Notes: generated by a model not told the origin, from the letters alone. A stretch of DNA of 41,333 bases from an uncultured Candidatus Melainabacteria bacterium (GCA_934754505.1 CAKVIE010000021.1:1-41333), one strand, 5' to 3'; counted from the stretch's first letter, positions 17,101 through 24,276 are shown. Made by a program: numbers and translations.

Positions 17101-18608
17101 AATCGGATATTACGTATTTGTCGGTAAATTTCGGCGATACGGATTTGCTTAGAGTGATTGACGGCAAGATTTTTGTCAGAGGAAAAAATATAGTAATTCC
17201 GAAAATAAAATATACGAAATATCCGTCTGCACAAGGGGATAAAACCTATCCTATGACTGTCTGGGAAGCAGGTGGAGAAGCCCTCTGTCAAGGAATGGTT
17301 TACACTCTGAAAACTGCTTATTTCAAGACAAATTACAAAATGCCGGCTAAAATTCTGAATTTTGTTTTCAAAAAGTCTTTAATTAAAAACGGAAATTTAT
17401 ATTGTAATTTAAAATACTTTGACAATGGTAGAAAACCTGTCGTGACAGGAGTTGCAGAAGTTGAGGGCATTGATGTTCCTATGTATAACATCAAGGTCAA
17501 AATCGGCAAAGTTAATATGAAAAACGATTATGTTTATGTTTCTGCAGACGGAAGTTTGGAAGAAATAAAATGCGAAACAAAAGCTAAAATTGTTAATTCG
17601 TTAAAAATGCCAATGATAATTCGTGATTTGCAATTCAAAACTGCACAAATGGATTTGGAAAAATTTGTGAACAGATTGAATAAATGGAGTATTGATGCGT
17701 ATATGAATACTGCCATGCAAACAAAAGTTGACATGAAAGTTTCTGATGTTGTGATTGAACACGGCAGAATTGAAGCAAAACATGTTGCCTTTAAAAACGC
17801 ACCTATTGATGATTTTGCGGCTGATTTTTCACTTGATAAAAATTCTTTGCTAAAAATGAATACAAACGGTTTCAAAATGAGCGGCGGCAGCCTTTCGGGA
17901 GAGATTTCATATAATTTCCAAAGCGGAGATACCAAAACACAATTAAAAATGAAAGATGTTGATTCAAACTCCACGGCAGAAGCATATTTGGGCTTGAAGA
18001 ACCAAATTACGGGAAAACTCAACGGAGAGGCTAAAATTACGACAAAAGGCTTTGACGATATCAGCAGATTGAAAAATCTCAACGGCGATATTTCATTTGA
18101 AGTCGCAGACGGAAATATGCCGAAACTCGGTTCGATTGAGTATCTTTTAAGAGCTTCAAATATAATTTACAGCGGACTGACAACCTTGTCCGTCAATAAC
18201 TTGATAGAACTCTTTAAACCCTTTAAACAAGGAGCTTTTGAGAATATTAACGGCAACTTGAAGCTCAATAACGGTGTTATTAAGGACATTGAAGTTTATT
18301 CTAAAGGAGCTAATATGAGTCTTTATATAAACGGAAAATATGATATTGAAAACAGTGACGCAGATGTGACAATTTACGGTAAATTGGGCAAAAACATTGA
18401 TAATCTTATGGGTGCTGTCGGCAATCTTTCGGCTAATACAATCTTGAATATTATTCCGAGAACGAAGGAAAAAAGCATTTATGAAAATGATATAAAACAA
18501 ATTCCCGAAATAGAATATAAAAACCAAGATGTCAGAATTTTCAGAGCAACGGTTGAGGGTGATATTAACTCAAGCAAAGCCGCAAGCTCGTTTAAATGGC
18601 TTGAATAG
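14109..18608 (+). CDS. Giant AsmA/TamB-like envelope protein
   Basis: A 1499-aa protein with a single N-terminal signal-anchor helix (about 8-30). After it comes a very long run of short alternating beta-strand segments rich in Asn, Asp, Lys and Gly, with the recurring AsmA-type pattern G-x-(I/V)-x-(I/F)-x-x-G. The C-terminal 200 residues (DGNMPKLGSIEYLLRASNI... to ...NTILNIIP, about 1335-1450) resemble the AsmA-like C-terminal region. Such proteins form hydrophobic grooves bridging the inner and outer membranes and are implicated in phospholipid transport (TamB, YhdP, AsmA). Membership of the superfamily is fairly clear; which member is not. The start is either ATG 14109 or 14118; neither has a ribosome site. 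It is monocistronic and carries a near copy of the 19-bp palindrome (17286-17304). Confidence 0.75.
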   Translation: MRDMNIVFKYIKIVLFVLILFILTEFFHVFYLPRAVNVEDLTRKVSCILQDKTGLSLSVENPQFKTYFDFSVSLGADKISVLNDKKRNVFSTEKTFFRIQPFGLIFKELNLKEFRAKNVEFNVSELDKKLLEEFLKKDKDMLLDVKANNSKVETDGYRIYYYDEVRKKDIVLEGQTFDIKPVKRGLSCLTTDGNFKIGDKIARFNVNILSKFLFKKKFNFKDFSVTGNINGIELSAFEPYLNCFGKYENAKGEADIVFNSAFVDKNTNLSEINIKLKDISVNEGDFEHQTIARGESKIKTKLRASGKMLEVEELAVDGDGFSLRGKGKVENYTSDKPYLDLALLLSPSKAAKILDLLPYGICQEINVVKKAGVSGDVSGALKIIGKIPEIRLFGNVEATNVVALRGKTNPHKGIIKLYFKDEEVYTDICVETPENQKFFMTGTGQIYDKKPSEFNIKTTDKLSGKLACDILIPVSQIFGFEIGPVSILSVDSGFGKANLHIKGTKKIADLNGKIEISKARGNFKDINAKLQTDLDLIFVGKDIFYKAKNSAVNGYTAFFDGKSTTLGDVDLNFGVKSADTQVVLNVLHTSPLLIDIDKAVQFIKKANGKVDFSVNLYGNVPVGGKKKALSRQEIIDNFKKLKTKGKIYLKNNTMYLADFKMPVSNVVGNAEFTENSLKAENLSAYCGTSKISVSINGEMPKDNSGVKAKIGISGKSVAIKDSLNFVLQSDLANGITMPKALVDTLNGRYDLTLEVDAVNNDVDLKSVKAVLKFNPVSNISKMINFTGGNILIDKGNLFVDNLDITSEKSKLRAKGVVNRFYLNKPRYNLNLFGNNLSVKTITDIASGLPNPVGKIVKTCNKYDGLVNLNLKVSNNGADGHVNFRNLKFRHIKSDVPFNFAYLPIKITNNTILFDNISGNLGNTVQSPIFFKMLIKNYMKIPVVNGTVAIKPTSAFVERYLNTKMSHPVKVTGDIAINADINGSLDSLAIEPVIKLNKESDITYLSVNFGDTDLLRVIDGKIFVRGKNIVIPKIKYTKYPSAQGDKTYPMTVWEAGGEALCQGMVYTLKTAYFKTNYKMPAKILNFVFKKSLIKNGNLYCNLKYFDNGRKPVVTGVAEVEGIDVPMYNIKVKIGKVNMKNDYVYVSADGSLEEIKCETKAKIVNSLKMPMIIRDLQFKTAQMDLEKFVNRLNKWSIDAYMNTAMQTKVDMKVSDVVIEHGRIEAKHVAFKNAPIDDFAADFSLDKNSLLKMNTNGFKMSGGSLSGEISYNFQSGDTKTQLKMKDVDSNSTAEAYLGLKNQITGKLNGEAKITTKGFDDISRLKNLNGDISFEVADGNMPKLGSIEYLLRASNIIYSGLTTLSVNNLIELFKPFKQGAFENINGNLKLNNGVIKDIEVYSKGANMSLYINGKYDIENSDADVTIYGKLGKNIDNLMGAVGNLSANTILNIIPRTKEKSIYENDIKQIPEIEYKNQDVRIFRATVEGDINSSKAASSFKWLE
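17286..17304. repeat. 19-bp palindrome, near copy (in AsmA-like gene)
   Basis: TGTCAAGGAATGGTTTACA matches TGTCAA-N7-TTGACA at 11 of 12 fixed positions, and all 12 if the degenerate form TTKACA is used. Confidence 0.55.
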
Positions 18609-18624
18609 GCTTTTTTGACCTCTG

Positions 18625-18664
18625 CGTAAACCATTCGTTGCGCGTTGTCAATAAGTGGTTGACA
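18625..18664. repeat. Palindrome cluster in convergent gap (AsmA-like/merR)
   Basis: An exact 19-bp palindrome TGTCAATAAGTGGTTGACA (18646-18664) is preceded by the degenerate copy CGTAAACCATTCGTTGCGC (18625-18643), two bases apart. The gap lies between two gene ends, so an operator role for either gene is unlikely. Confidence 0.7.
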
Positions 18665-18694
18665 GTCGTTGAAAATAGTTGATGTATCTGTGTT

Positions 18695-19105
18695 TTATGC
18701 TTTTATCTTTTGTAATTCGTTGACGGGGTTAAATTTGTCGTTTAAATTATTGTTAATGAGGTTTTTATAATAATTTTCTTTGTAATCTAATAATTCAAGT
18801 TGTTTTTTGAGGTCGTCCATTTGCTCAAGAGCTTTTCTTTTTGTTTCGAGAATTATTTCATAGCGTTCGTTAATTGTGGAGTCCCCGACTAAACATAAAT
18901 CGATATATTTTTTTACCGACTTCAAATCTACTCCGACATTTCTCAAACATTTTACTATTTTTACCCAGCCGAGAGTATGTTCGGAAAAAAGTCTGATATT
19001 ATTTCTATCTCTGATGATGTCGGGAATAAATCCGTTTTTTGCCCAAAATCTCAAAGTATGTTCCGAAACATTCATCATATCTGCAACTTCTTTAATTGTA
19101 TACAT
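18695..19105 (-). CDS. MerR-family transcriptional regulator
   Basis: A 136-aa DNA-binding regulator. The N-terminal winged helix-turn-helix reads MYTIKEVADMMNVSEHTLRFW and continues with DRNNIRLFSEHTLGWVKIV (about 37-55). A long dimerising coiled coil follows (about 80-125, rich in Glu, Leu and Lys). No effector-binding cysteines of the metal-sensing type are visible, so it belongs with the MerR members that control redox or reductase genes. It is divergent from the flavodoxin gene 78 nt away, and a promoter with a 19-bp spacer sits between them, the arrangement MerR proteins activate by untwisting. Likely target: the flavodoxin-DXS-like operon (inference). Confidence 0.88.
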   Translation of the reverse strand: MYTIKEVADMMNVSEHTLRFWAKNGFIPDIIRDRNNIRLFSEHTLGWVKIVKCLRNVGVDLKSVKKYIDLCLVGDSTINERYEIILETKRKALEQMDDLKKQLELLDYKENYYKNLINNNLNDKFNPVNELQKIKA

Positions 19106-19131
19106 TTGTTAAGCTCCTTGCAAAATTTATT

Positions 19132-19163
19132 CTTGACTGATAGTAACTCTCAAGCATTAAAAT
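19132..19163 (+). promoter_or_regulatory. MerR-type promoter and operator for the flavodoxin operon
   Basis: TTGACT (19133-19138) and TAAAAT (19158-19163) are separated by 19 bp, too long for unaided RNA polymerase but typical of MerR-controlled promoters. The inverted repeat CTTGA (19132-19136) / TCAAG (19150-19154) lies in the spacer region. Confidence 0.6.
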
Positions 19164-19183
19164 TATAACACAAAGGAGTTAAA

Positions 19184-19759
19184 ATGAAAAGAATATTGGT
19201 TTTAATAGCAGTTATAGCGGTAGTTTTGGCTGGGGTGTGGCAATATTCCTCAGCAAAAGATAATAAGGCAGTGAAGGAGAAAGTCATGACAGAAAAGAAA
19301 GTTTTGATTGCTTATTATTCATTATCGGGTAATACGAAGGCTGTTGCCGAAAAAATTCAAAAGATAACAGGCGGAGATATTTTTGAGATTGAGCCTGTTA
19401 AGCCTTATCCGAAGGAATACAATGCTGTTGTAGAGCTTGCAAAGCGAGAAAAGGCAGCAGAAGCGACACCTGATATAAAGGGAAGTGTTGATTTATCAAA
19501 ATATGATGTAATTTTTGTTGGAACACCTGTTTGGTGGTACACAATGGCAACTCCTGTAAGAACGTTTGTATCAAAAAACGATTTTTCGGGAAAGGTTATA
19601 GCTCCATTTTGCACACATGGTGGCGGTGGTGCCTCGGCAACGTTTTCTGATATAAAGAAATATGCACCTGCGGCAGAAGTTCTGGAAGGTTTTTCTACTT
19701 ATGAAAATTCTGCTGATGAAAAATCAACATTAAATTGGATAAACAGTTTGAAAATATAA
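19184..19759 (+). CDS. Flavodoxin with N-terminal export signal
   Basis: A 191-aa flavodoxin-fold electron carrier. Residues 1-24 form a signal peptide or anchor (positive start, then IAVIAVVLAGVW). The FMN phosphate loop is YYSLSGNTKAVAE near 44-56, followed by VGTPVWWYTMATPVRTF and CTHGGGGASATFSD, the usual flavin-contacting loops of the Flavodoxin_4 type. The ATG at 19184 has AAAGGAG upstream. A second ATG at 19286 has an equally good AGGAG 6 nt upstream and would give a 157-aa cytosolic form starting directly at the flavodoxin domain. It is followed 10 nt later by the DXS-like gene and is controlled from the MerR-type promoter. Confidence 0.88.
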   Translation: MKRILVLIAVIAVVLAGVWQYSSAKDNKAVKEKVMTEKKVLIAYYSLSGNTKAVAEKIQKITGGDIFEIEPVKPYPKEYNAVVELAKREKAAEATPDIKGSVDLSKYDVIFVGTPVWWYTMATPVRTFVSKNDFSGKVIAPFCTHGGGGASATFSDIKKYAPAAEVLEGFSTYENSADEKSTLNWINSLKI

Positions 19760-19769
19760 GGAGTTATAA

Positions 19770-21530
19770 ATGGGTATTCTTGAAAAAATTAATTCGCCGC
19801 AAGATGTTAAAGTTTTGTCTTATGATGAAATGAAAACGCTTGCAGATGAGATAAGACAAGGGATTTTGACGAGGGTAAATGCAATCGGCGGACACTTGGG
19901 TCCTGATTTAGGCATTGTTGAAGCAACTATTGCTTTGCATTATGTTTTTAATTCACCTGTGGATAAATTTGTTTTTGACGTTTCTCACCAATGTTATCCG
20001 CACAAAATGCTCACAGGCAGAAAACTCGGTTTTACTAATCCGCTTGAACATCAAGATATTTCGGGCTATTTTAACCCGGAAGAAAGTGAACACGATACGT
20101 TTGTAATCGGTCACACCTCAACATCTGTCAGCTTGGCGACAGGTTTAGCTAAAGCAAGAGATTTAAAAGGTGAAAAATATAATGTCATTGCTTTGATTGG
20201 CGACGGTTCTTTGAGTGGTGGTGAGGCTTTTGAAGGCTTGGATAATGCTGCTGTTTTAAATTCAAATATCATTATTGTTGTAAACGATAATGAGATGTCT
20301 ATTGCGGAAAATCAAGGCGGACTTTATAAAAACCTTGAACTTTTGAGAAAAACTAACGGCAAAGCTGAATTGAATTACTTCAAGGCTTTGGGTTTTGAAT
20401 ATGTTTATGTTGAAAACGGAAACGACACGCAAGCATTGGTTGACACCTTCAAATCCGTTAAAGACACGCAAAAACCGACGGTCGTTCATATCCATACATT
20501 AAAAGGAAAAGGTTATAAACCTGCTGAAGATAACAAAGAGTGGGGTCATTGGTCTATTCCGGGATTTTTGGATGAAAAAGCCCAAACGACATCAGAACCT
20601 CAAGAATCTTATGATTCTATTACAACGGATTATATTTTGAAAAAGCAAAAACAGGATAAAACGGTTATTGCTATTTCTCCTGCAACCCCCGGGGCAACAG
20701 GTTTTAGTTGGGATTTTAGAAAAGCTCTCGGTCAAAATTATACCGATGTCGGAATTGCAGAAGAACATGCGGTTGCGTATTCTTCAGCTTTGGCAAAAAA
20801 CGGTGCAAAACCTGTTCTTGCAATATTAAGTTCGTTTATACAAAGAACTTATGACCAGCTTTCGCAAGATTTGGCATTGAATAATTCGCCTGCTGCGATT
20901 TTGGTTTATTGGGGTGCTTTATCGCCAATGGATGCAACACATTTGGGAAGTTTTGATATACCTTTGATTTCAAATATTCCGAATATCGTTTATCTTGCTC
21001 CGACATGCAAAGAAGAATATTTGAAAATGCTTGATTTTTCAATCGAACAAACAAAATATCCTGTTGTGATAAGAGTTCCGTTTGGAAATGTAGTAACTTC
21101 GGGAAAGGCCGATACGACTGATTATTCGATTTTGAATAAATTTGAAATTACGGAAAATGGTCAAGATGTTGCAATAATCGGGGTCGGAAGTTTCTATAAT
21201 TTAGGTAAAAAGGTAAAAGAAGAACTTCTCAAAACGACTGGTATAAACGCAACCTTGATAAATCCAAAGTTTTTAACAGGTGTTGATGAAGAACTTTTGA
21301 ACGGATTAAAAGATAATCATAAACTTGTAATTACCCTTGAAGACGGCTGCCTTAACGGAGGTTTCGGTGAAAAAATTTCAAGATTTTACGGTAATTCCGA
21401 TATGAAAGTTCTTAATTTCGGCGGTAAAAAAGAATTTACGGATAGAGTTCCGATGGAAGAATTGTACCGCAGGTATCACTTGACGCCGTCATTGGTTGTC
21501 AGTGATATTACAGCTTGTTTAAAGGGTTAG
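19770..21530 (+). CDS. 1-deoxy-D-xylulose-5-phosphate synthase-like enzyme
   Basis: A 586-aa thiamine-diphosphate enzyme of the transketolase superfamily, closer to DXS than to transketolase. The order INSPQDVKVLS, GGHLGPDLGIVE, FDVSHQCYPHKMLTGR, GHTSTSVS, GDGSLSGG (TPP/Mg motif) and NDNEMSI follows DXS. The second half has the catalytic-Glu motif GIAEEHAV, SSFIQRTYDQ, and DATHLGSFD, which keeps the DXS histidine. It is about 35 residues shorter than typical DXS. Two arginines of E. coli DXS that bind the glyceraldehyde-phosphate phosphate group seem lost: the DRAG motif reads YWGA and YPRGN reads VPFGN. It may be a paralogue with another acceptor. It has AAGGAG upstream and is operonic with flavodoxin. 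Confidence 0.75.
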   Translation: MGILEKINSPQDVKVLSYDEMKTLADEIRQGILTRVNAIGGHLGPDLGIVEATIALHYVFNSPVDKFVFDVSHQCYPHKMLTGRKLGFTNPLEHQDISGYFNPEESEHDTFVIGHTSTSVSLATGLAKARDLKGEKYNVIALIGDGSLSGGEAFEGLDNAAVLNSNIIIVVNDNEMSIAENQGGLYKNLELLRKTNGKAELNYFKALGFEYVYVENGNDTQALVDTFKSVKDTQKPTVVHIHTLKGKGYKPAEDNKEWGHWSIPGFLDEKAQTTSEPQESYDSITTDYILKKQKQDKTVIAISPATPGATGFSWDFRKALGQNYTDVGIAEEHAVAYSSALAKNGAKPVLAILSSFIQRTYDQLSQDLALNNSPAAILVYWGALSPMDATHLGSFDIPLISNIPNIVYLAPTCKEEYLKMLDFSIEQTKYPVVIRVPFGNVVTSGKADTTDYSILNKFEITENGQDVAIIGVGSFYNLGKKVKEELLKTTGINATLINPKFLTGVDEELLNGLKDNHKLVITLEDGCLNGGFGEKISRFYGNSDMKVLNFGGKKEFTDRVPMEELYRRYHLTPSLVVSDITACLKG

Positions 21531-21560
21531 AGAACATTTATACAGAGCATTAATAACTAA

Positions 21561-21590
21561 AATATCCGATTTTTTAATCGGATATTTTTT
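21561..21590 (+). terminator. Terminator of the flavodoxin-DXS-like operon
   Basis: A 10-bp stem, AATATCCGAT with ATCGGATATT (21561-21570 with 21577-21586), six-base loop, then a T-run. The convergent gene's stop codon (21574-21576) lies in its loop. Confidence 0.88.
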
Positions 21591-21957
21591 TATTATTTCT
21601 ATAATTTTCTAAAAATTCCAATACCGCTTCTTTTTCATCTTTAGTTACAAAAAGACGAAGTTGTTCTCTTTTTTTTGTTTTTTCAAGAGTGTTATCGTTG
21701 GGAAATTCTTTCTCATAATAAATTTTCATTGCTTGATCAAGTGAGGCAAAGGCAGCAAGGACTTTTCTGCGTTCTATATTGGGGTGCGTTGCACAAAATC
21801 TTTCTGCAAACATTATTTTGTGTGCTATGAAACCCTCGTAAGAGATTTTTTCTTTGTCAAATTCAATGGCTGCTACAATTTTTCTGCCAAATTTTATTAC
21901 ATAGCCGATTTTGTCGGGGTTTTTGGTGTTTTCAAGGTATTCGATTTTTACTTCCAT
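21574..21957 (-). CDS. Conserved-looking hypothetical protein, 127 aa
   Basis: I do not recognise the family. The 127-aa product is soluble and charged. It starts with beta-type segments (MEVKIEYLENT, then IGYVIKFGRKIVAAIEF), followed by helical stretches with many Lys and Glu (AHKIMFAERFCATH, RRKVLAAFASLDQAMKIYYEKEF). It ends in a helix with EKEAV-like pattern and a basic tail. No signal peptide, membrane helix or metal motif is evident. It runs convergent to the DXS-like gene, sharing its terminator, and 30 nt downstream of the 103-aa gene, so the two are probably one transcript. Confidence 0.65.
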   Translation of the reverse strand: MEVKIEYLENTKNPDKIGYVIKFGRKIVAAIEFDKEKISYEGFIAHKIMFAERFCATHPNIERRKVLAAFASLDQAMKIYYEKEFPNDNTLEKTKKREQLRLFVTKDEKEAVLEFLENYRNNKKISD

Positions 21958-21987
21958 AATTTAATTATTGCCCGAAAAAACTTTATG

Positions 21988-22299
21988 TTAATCACCGTCT
22001 TTTTTGCTCTTGAAATCTTTGGGTTTGGCTTCATGGATATCTCTTGCAACCTTTTGATGTTCAAAACTCAAGGCAAAATTATATAAAGCAAGCATAAGTT
22101 TTCTGCCTGATTCACGCTTTGCAATTATCAAAAAATCTCCATAACCGTTTTCCGCAGTGTATAATTCTGCTTTTATAACCCTGTCAACATTTGTCGTCGG
22201 TAAAACTTCAAGCTTTGCTCTCAACCATTTATATAAAAGCTTTACCGCCGATTGGTCTTGGTTTGCAAGTAAATATTCCGAAAATTCCTTTAATATCAT
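21988..22299 (-). CDS. Hypothetical protein, 103 aa
   Basis: I do not recognise it. It is a 103-aa soluble protein. The first half is a helical stretch (FSEYLLANQDQSAVKLLYKW), a central beta segment reads GYGDFLIIAKRESGRK, then a helix ALYNFALSFEHQKVARDIHE and a Lys/Asp-rich tail. Codon use is like its neighbours. The upstream gap to infC contains infC's terminator, so this gene probably starts a separate transcript with the 127-aa gene. Confidence 0.6.
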   Translation of the reverse strand: MILKEFSEYLLANQDQSAVKLLYKWLRAKLEVLPTTNVDRVIKAELYTAENGYGDFLIIAKRESGRKLMLALYNFALSFEHQKVARDIHEAKPKDFKSKKDGD

Positions 22300-22361
22300 A
22301 GTTTAATTTTATATTATTTTTTTAGTTTGAAAAAGTATTTAATATTTATAAAAATTTCCAC

Positions 22362-22386
22362 AAAAAAAACCGCCCGAAAGCGGCTT
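22362..22386 (-). terminator. infC terminator
   Basis: On the minus strand a CCGC/GCGG stem extended by A-T and G-T pairs (about 22368-22386), with a TTTCGG loop, is followed by eight T residues. It lies about 22 nt after the infC stop. Confidence 0.85.
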
Positions 22387-22407
22387 TTAAGTTTATATTT
22401 TATTTGA

Positions 22408-22932
22408 TTACGGTGCTAAAATCGTGATAACGTTTCTGCCTTCTAAAAGCGGTTTGCGTTCTACTGTCATTTTAACATCTTTCAAATCGTTTAAAAATCT
22501 TTCGGCTAAGTCGTATGCGAGCTGGTTGTGTTGCATTTCTCTGCCTCTCAGCATTACTACAATTTTAACCTTGTTTCCGTCCGCTAAAAATTTCTTAATG
22601 CTTTTAATTCTTACGTTGTAATCGTGAACATCAATTTTATATCTGATTTTGATTTCTTTAAGTTCAACGGTTTTTTGCTTTTTCTTTGCTTCTTTTGCTC
22701 TTTTTGCAACTTCGTATTTATATTTTCCGTAATCAAGAATTTTTGCAACCGGCGGCTCTTGGTTCGGCGACACAACAACTAAATCCAAATCTCTGTCTTG
22801 TGCCATTGCTAAGGCTTTTGATGTTGCAACTACGCCGTGATTGTTGCCTTCATCATCTATTAATCTCACTTCTTTTGAACGAATACTCTCATTAATTAAT
22901 GAGTTGTTTTGGTTGAAATCTCTACTGATAAT
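22408..22932 (-). CDS. infC: Translation initiation factor IF-3
   Basis: Binds the 30S subunit, blocks premature 50S joining and checks the start codon. The first conventional start (GTG at 22869) would cut off the conserved amino end. Reading upstream in frame gives INESIRSKEVRLIDDEG, the standard IF-3 opening, and the only ribosome site (AAAGGAG) precedes ATT at 22932, with ATC next to it. I therefore call an AUU start, 174 aa, as in E. coli infC. Known mechanism: AUU makes infC translation self-repressed by IF-3. The linker is rich in Lys (AKRAKEAKKKQKTVELKEIK), and the C-terminal domain shows GNKVKIVVMLRGREMQHNQL. The usual partners rpmI-rplT do not follow; a terminator does. Confidence 0.93.
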   Translation of the reverse strand: MISRDFNQNNSLINESIRSKEVRLIDDEGNNHGVVATSKALAMAQDRDLDLVVVSPNQEPPVAKILDYGKYKYEVAKRAKEAKKKQKTVELKEIKIRYKIDVHDYNVRIKSIKKFLADGNKVKIVVMLRGREMQHNQLAYDLAERFLNDLKDVKMTVERKPLLEGRNVITILAP

Positions 22933-23028
22933 GTTTCTCCTTTTTTTATTATTATGCTTTATTTTAACAGGAATATAAACTCATAGCAATATCCCGATGA
23001 GAAAAAATATTATAATTTTAAAAATCTC

Positions 23029-23057
23029 TTGATTTTAAATTATGTTTTTTTTATGAT
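23029..23057 (+). promoter_or_regulatory. rplJ-rplL promoter
   Basis: TTGATT (23029-23034), exactly 17 bp, TATGAT (23052-23057). The predicted start near 23064 gives a leader of about 260 nt before rplJ. Confidence 0.65.
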
Positions 23058-23063
23058 AAAAAC

Positions 23064-23322
23064 GAAGCCAGTGAAATTTGGGGGAACCCGTTAATCAATT
23101 TCTGTCGGTTTTACATCGGCAAGCAGTTCTCGGAACGGCAAGAAAATTAACAAAATGTTCCTTAATACTTACCCAAATCAGGTAACATCAAAATTTAATA
23201 ACTTTTTTGTTTTTGCAAAAATTATAAATTGTGATTTTACGATTGGTTTCATTCGTAAAATTTTTTGTTATGAAATGTTTTACGAAAGAAAAACAGGTCG
23301 ATAAAACAATGAAGGAGCAAAA
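23064..23322 (+). promoter_or_regulatory. Candidate L10 (rplJ) autoregulatory leader with attenuator
   Basis: Long untranslated leader of rplJ-rplL. A structured part (about 23076-23151) is closed by GTTAAT/ATTAAC (23090-23095 with 23146-23151) and encloses GC-rich arms around TCGGTTTTACATCGGCAAGC. Downstream, ATTTTACGA (23234-23242) pairs with TCGTAAAAT (23253-23261) and is followed by T residues, an intrinsic terminator. The same TCGTAAAA (23253-23260) can instead pair with TTTTACGA (23278-23285). These mutually exclusive hairpins are the layout of attenuation. Known: L10 leaders bind the L10-L7/L12 complex in many bacteria. Match to that RNA family is my inference from position and layout. 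Confidence 0.6.
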
Positions 23323-23844
23323 ATGGCAACTAAAGCTTTTAAACAAGAAAAAATAGAAGAAATTAAAGCAAAATTGGAAAAAGCAAAAGTAGCTATAATC
23401 ACTGAATACAAAGGAATGACCGTTGAAGAAATCCAATATCTTCGCCGTGAACTCCAAAAAGTAGCAGGTGACTACATGGTTACAAAAAATACTTTGGCAA
23501 AGATAGCTCTTAAAGGAACTGAATTTGAAGTATTGAACGATACTTTCAAAGGCCCTATTGCAGTAGCATTTGGTTTTGAAGATCAAGCAGCACCTGCAAA
23601 AGTTCTTGCTAAATTTATCAAAGAAAAGAAAAAAGGTGTAGTTGTTGCAGCAGCATTAGACGGACAATTATTGAGTGCAGAACAAACAAAAGCACTTGCA
23701 GATATTCCGTCAAAAGAAGAACTCTATGCAAAAATGCTTGGCTGCGTAAATTCACCGGCAACAGGCATCGCTGGCGCTGTAAATGCAGTAATGAGCAGCC
23801 TCGTAAGAGCAATCGATGCAGTTGCAAAACAAAAAGCAGCTTAA
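23323..23844 (+). CDS. rplJ: 50S ribosomal protein L10
   Basis: Base of the ribosomal stalk: binds 23S rRNA near the GTPase centre and carries L7/L12 dimers on its C-terminal helix. At 173 residues it is normal. The N-terminal rRNA-binding part shows ITEYKGMTVEEIQYLRREL near 28-46 and YMVTKNTLAKIALKG near 52-66; the end ...SLVRAIDAVAKQKAA is the L7/L12-binding helix. It starts with GGAG six nt upstream of ATG. rplL follows after 60 nt. rplK-rplA, which usually precede, are not here; the gene has its own promoter and leader. Confidence 0.97.
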   Translation: MATKAFKQEKIEEIKAKLEKAKVAIITEYKGMTVEEIQYLRRELQKVAGDYMVTKNTLAKIALKGTEFEVLNDTFKGPIAVAFGFEDQAAPAKVLAKFIKEKKKGVVVAAALDGQLLSAEQTKALADIPSKEELYAKMLGCVNSPATGIAGAVNAVMSSLVRAIDAVAKQKAA

Positions 23845-23904
23845 TAATTCCCGCTGCATAAAGTTTACTGATACTAAAACTTAAAAATTAAAGGAGAAAT
23901 TATA

Positions 23905-24276
23905 ATGAGCAACGTTACAGAAATTTTAGAAAAAATTGAAGCACTTACATTAATCGAAGCAGCTGAATTAGTTAAAGCTATGGAAGAAAAATTCGGCGTT
24001 TCAGCAGCAGCACCGGTTGCAGTTGCAGCAGCAGCAGCTCCCGCAGCAGCAGCAGAAGAAGAAGCTTCAGAAGTTAATATCATCTTGACTTCAGCAGGCG
24101 CTAACAAAATCGCAGTTCTTAAAGAAGTTAGAGCTATCACAGGTCTTGGTTTGAAAGAAGCTAAAGACTTAGTTGATGCAGCTCCGAAAGCTATCAAAGA
24201 AGGCGTTAAGAAAGAAGAAGCAGCTGAAATTAAGAAAAAACTTGAAGAAGCCGGCGCTACAATCGAACTCAAATAG
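23905..24276 (+). CDS. rplL: 50S ribosomal protein L7/L12
   Basis: Multi-copy stalk protein that recruits and stimulates translational GTPases. It has 123 residues with the standard three parts: an N-terminal dimerisation helix pair (to about 33), an Ala-rich hinge (about 35-54, long runs of Ala with Pro and Glu), and the C-terminal factor-binding domain with NKIAVLKEVRAITGLGLKEA near 68-87. AAAGGAG precedes the ATG. It ends in a strong terminator shared with the convergent plsC. Confidence 0.98.
   Translation: MSNVTEILEKIEALTLIEAAELVKAMEEKFGVSAAAPVAVAAAAAPAAAAEEEASEVNIILTSAGANKIAVLKEVRAITGLGLKEAKDLVDAAPKAIKEGVKKEEAAEIKKKLEEAGATIELK

Noticed and set aside
11093..18527. Many antisense frames of 60-180 codons opposite pgpH and the AsmA-like gene
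   Set aside because: They are shadows of long AT-rich genes, without ribosome sites or recognisable protein features.
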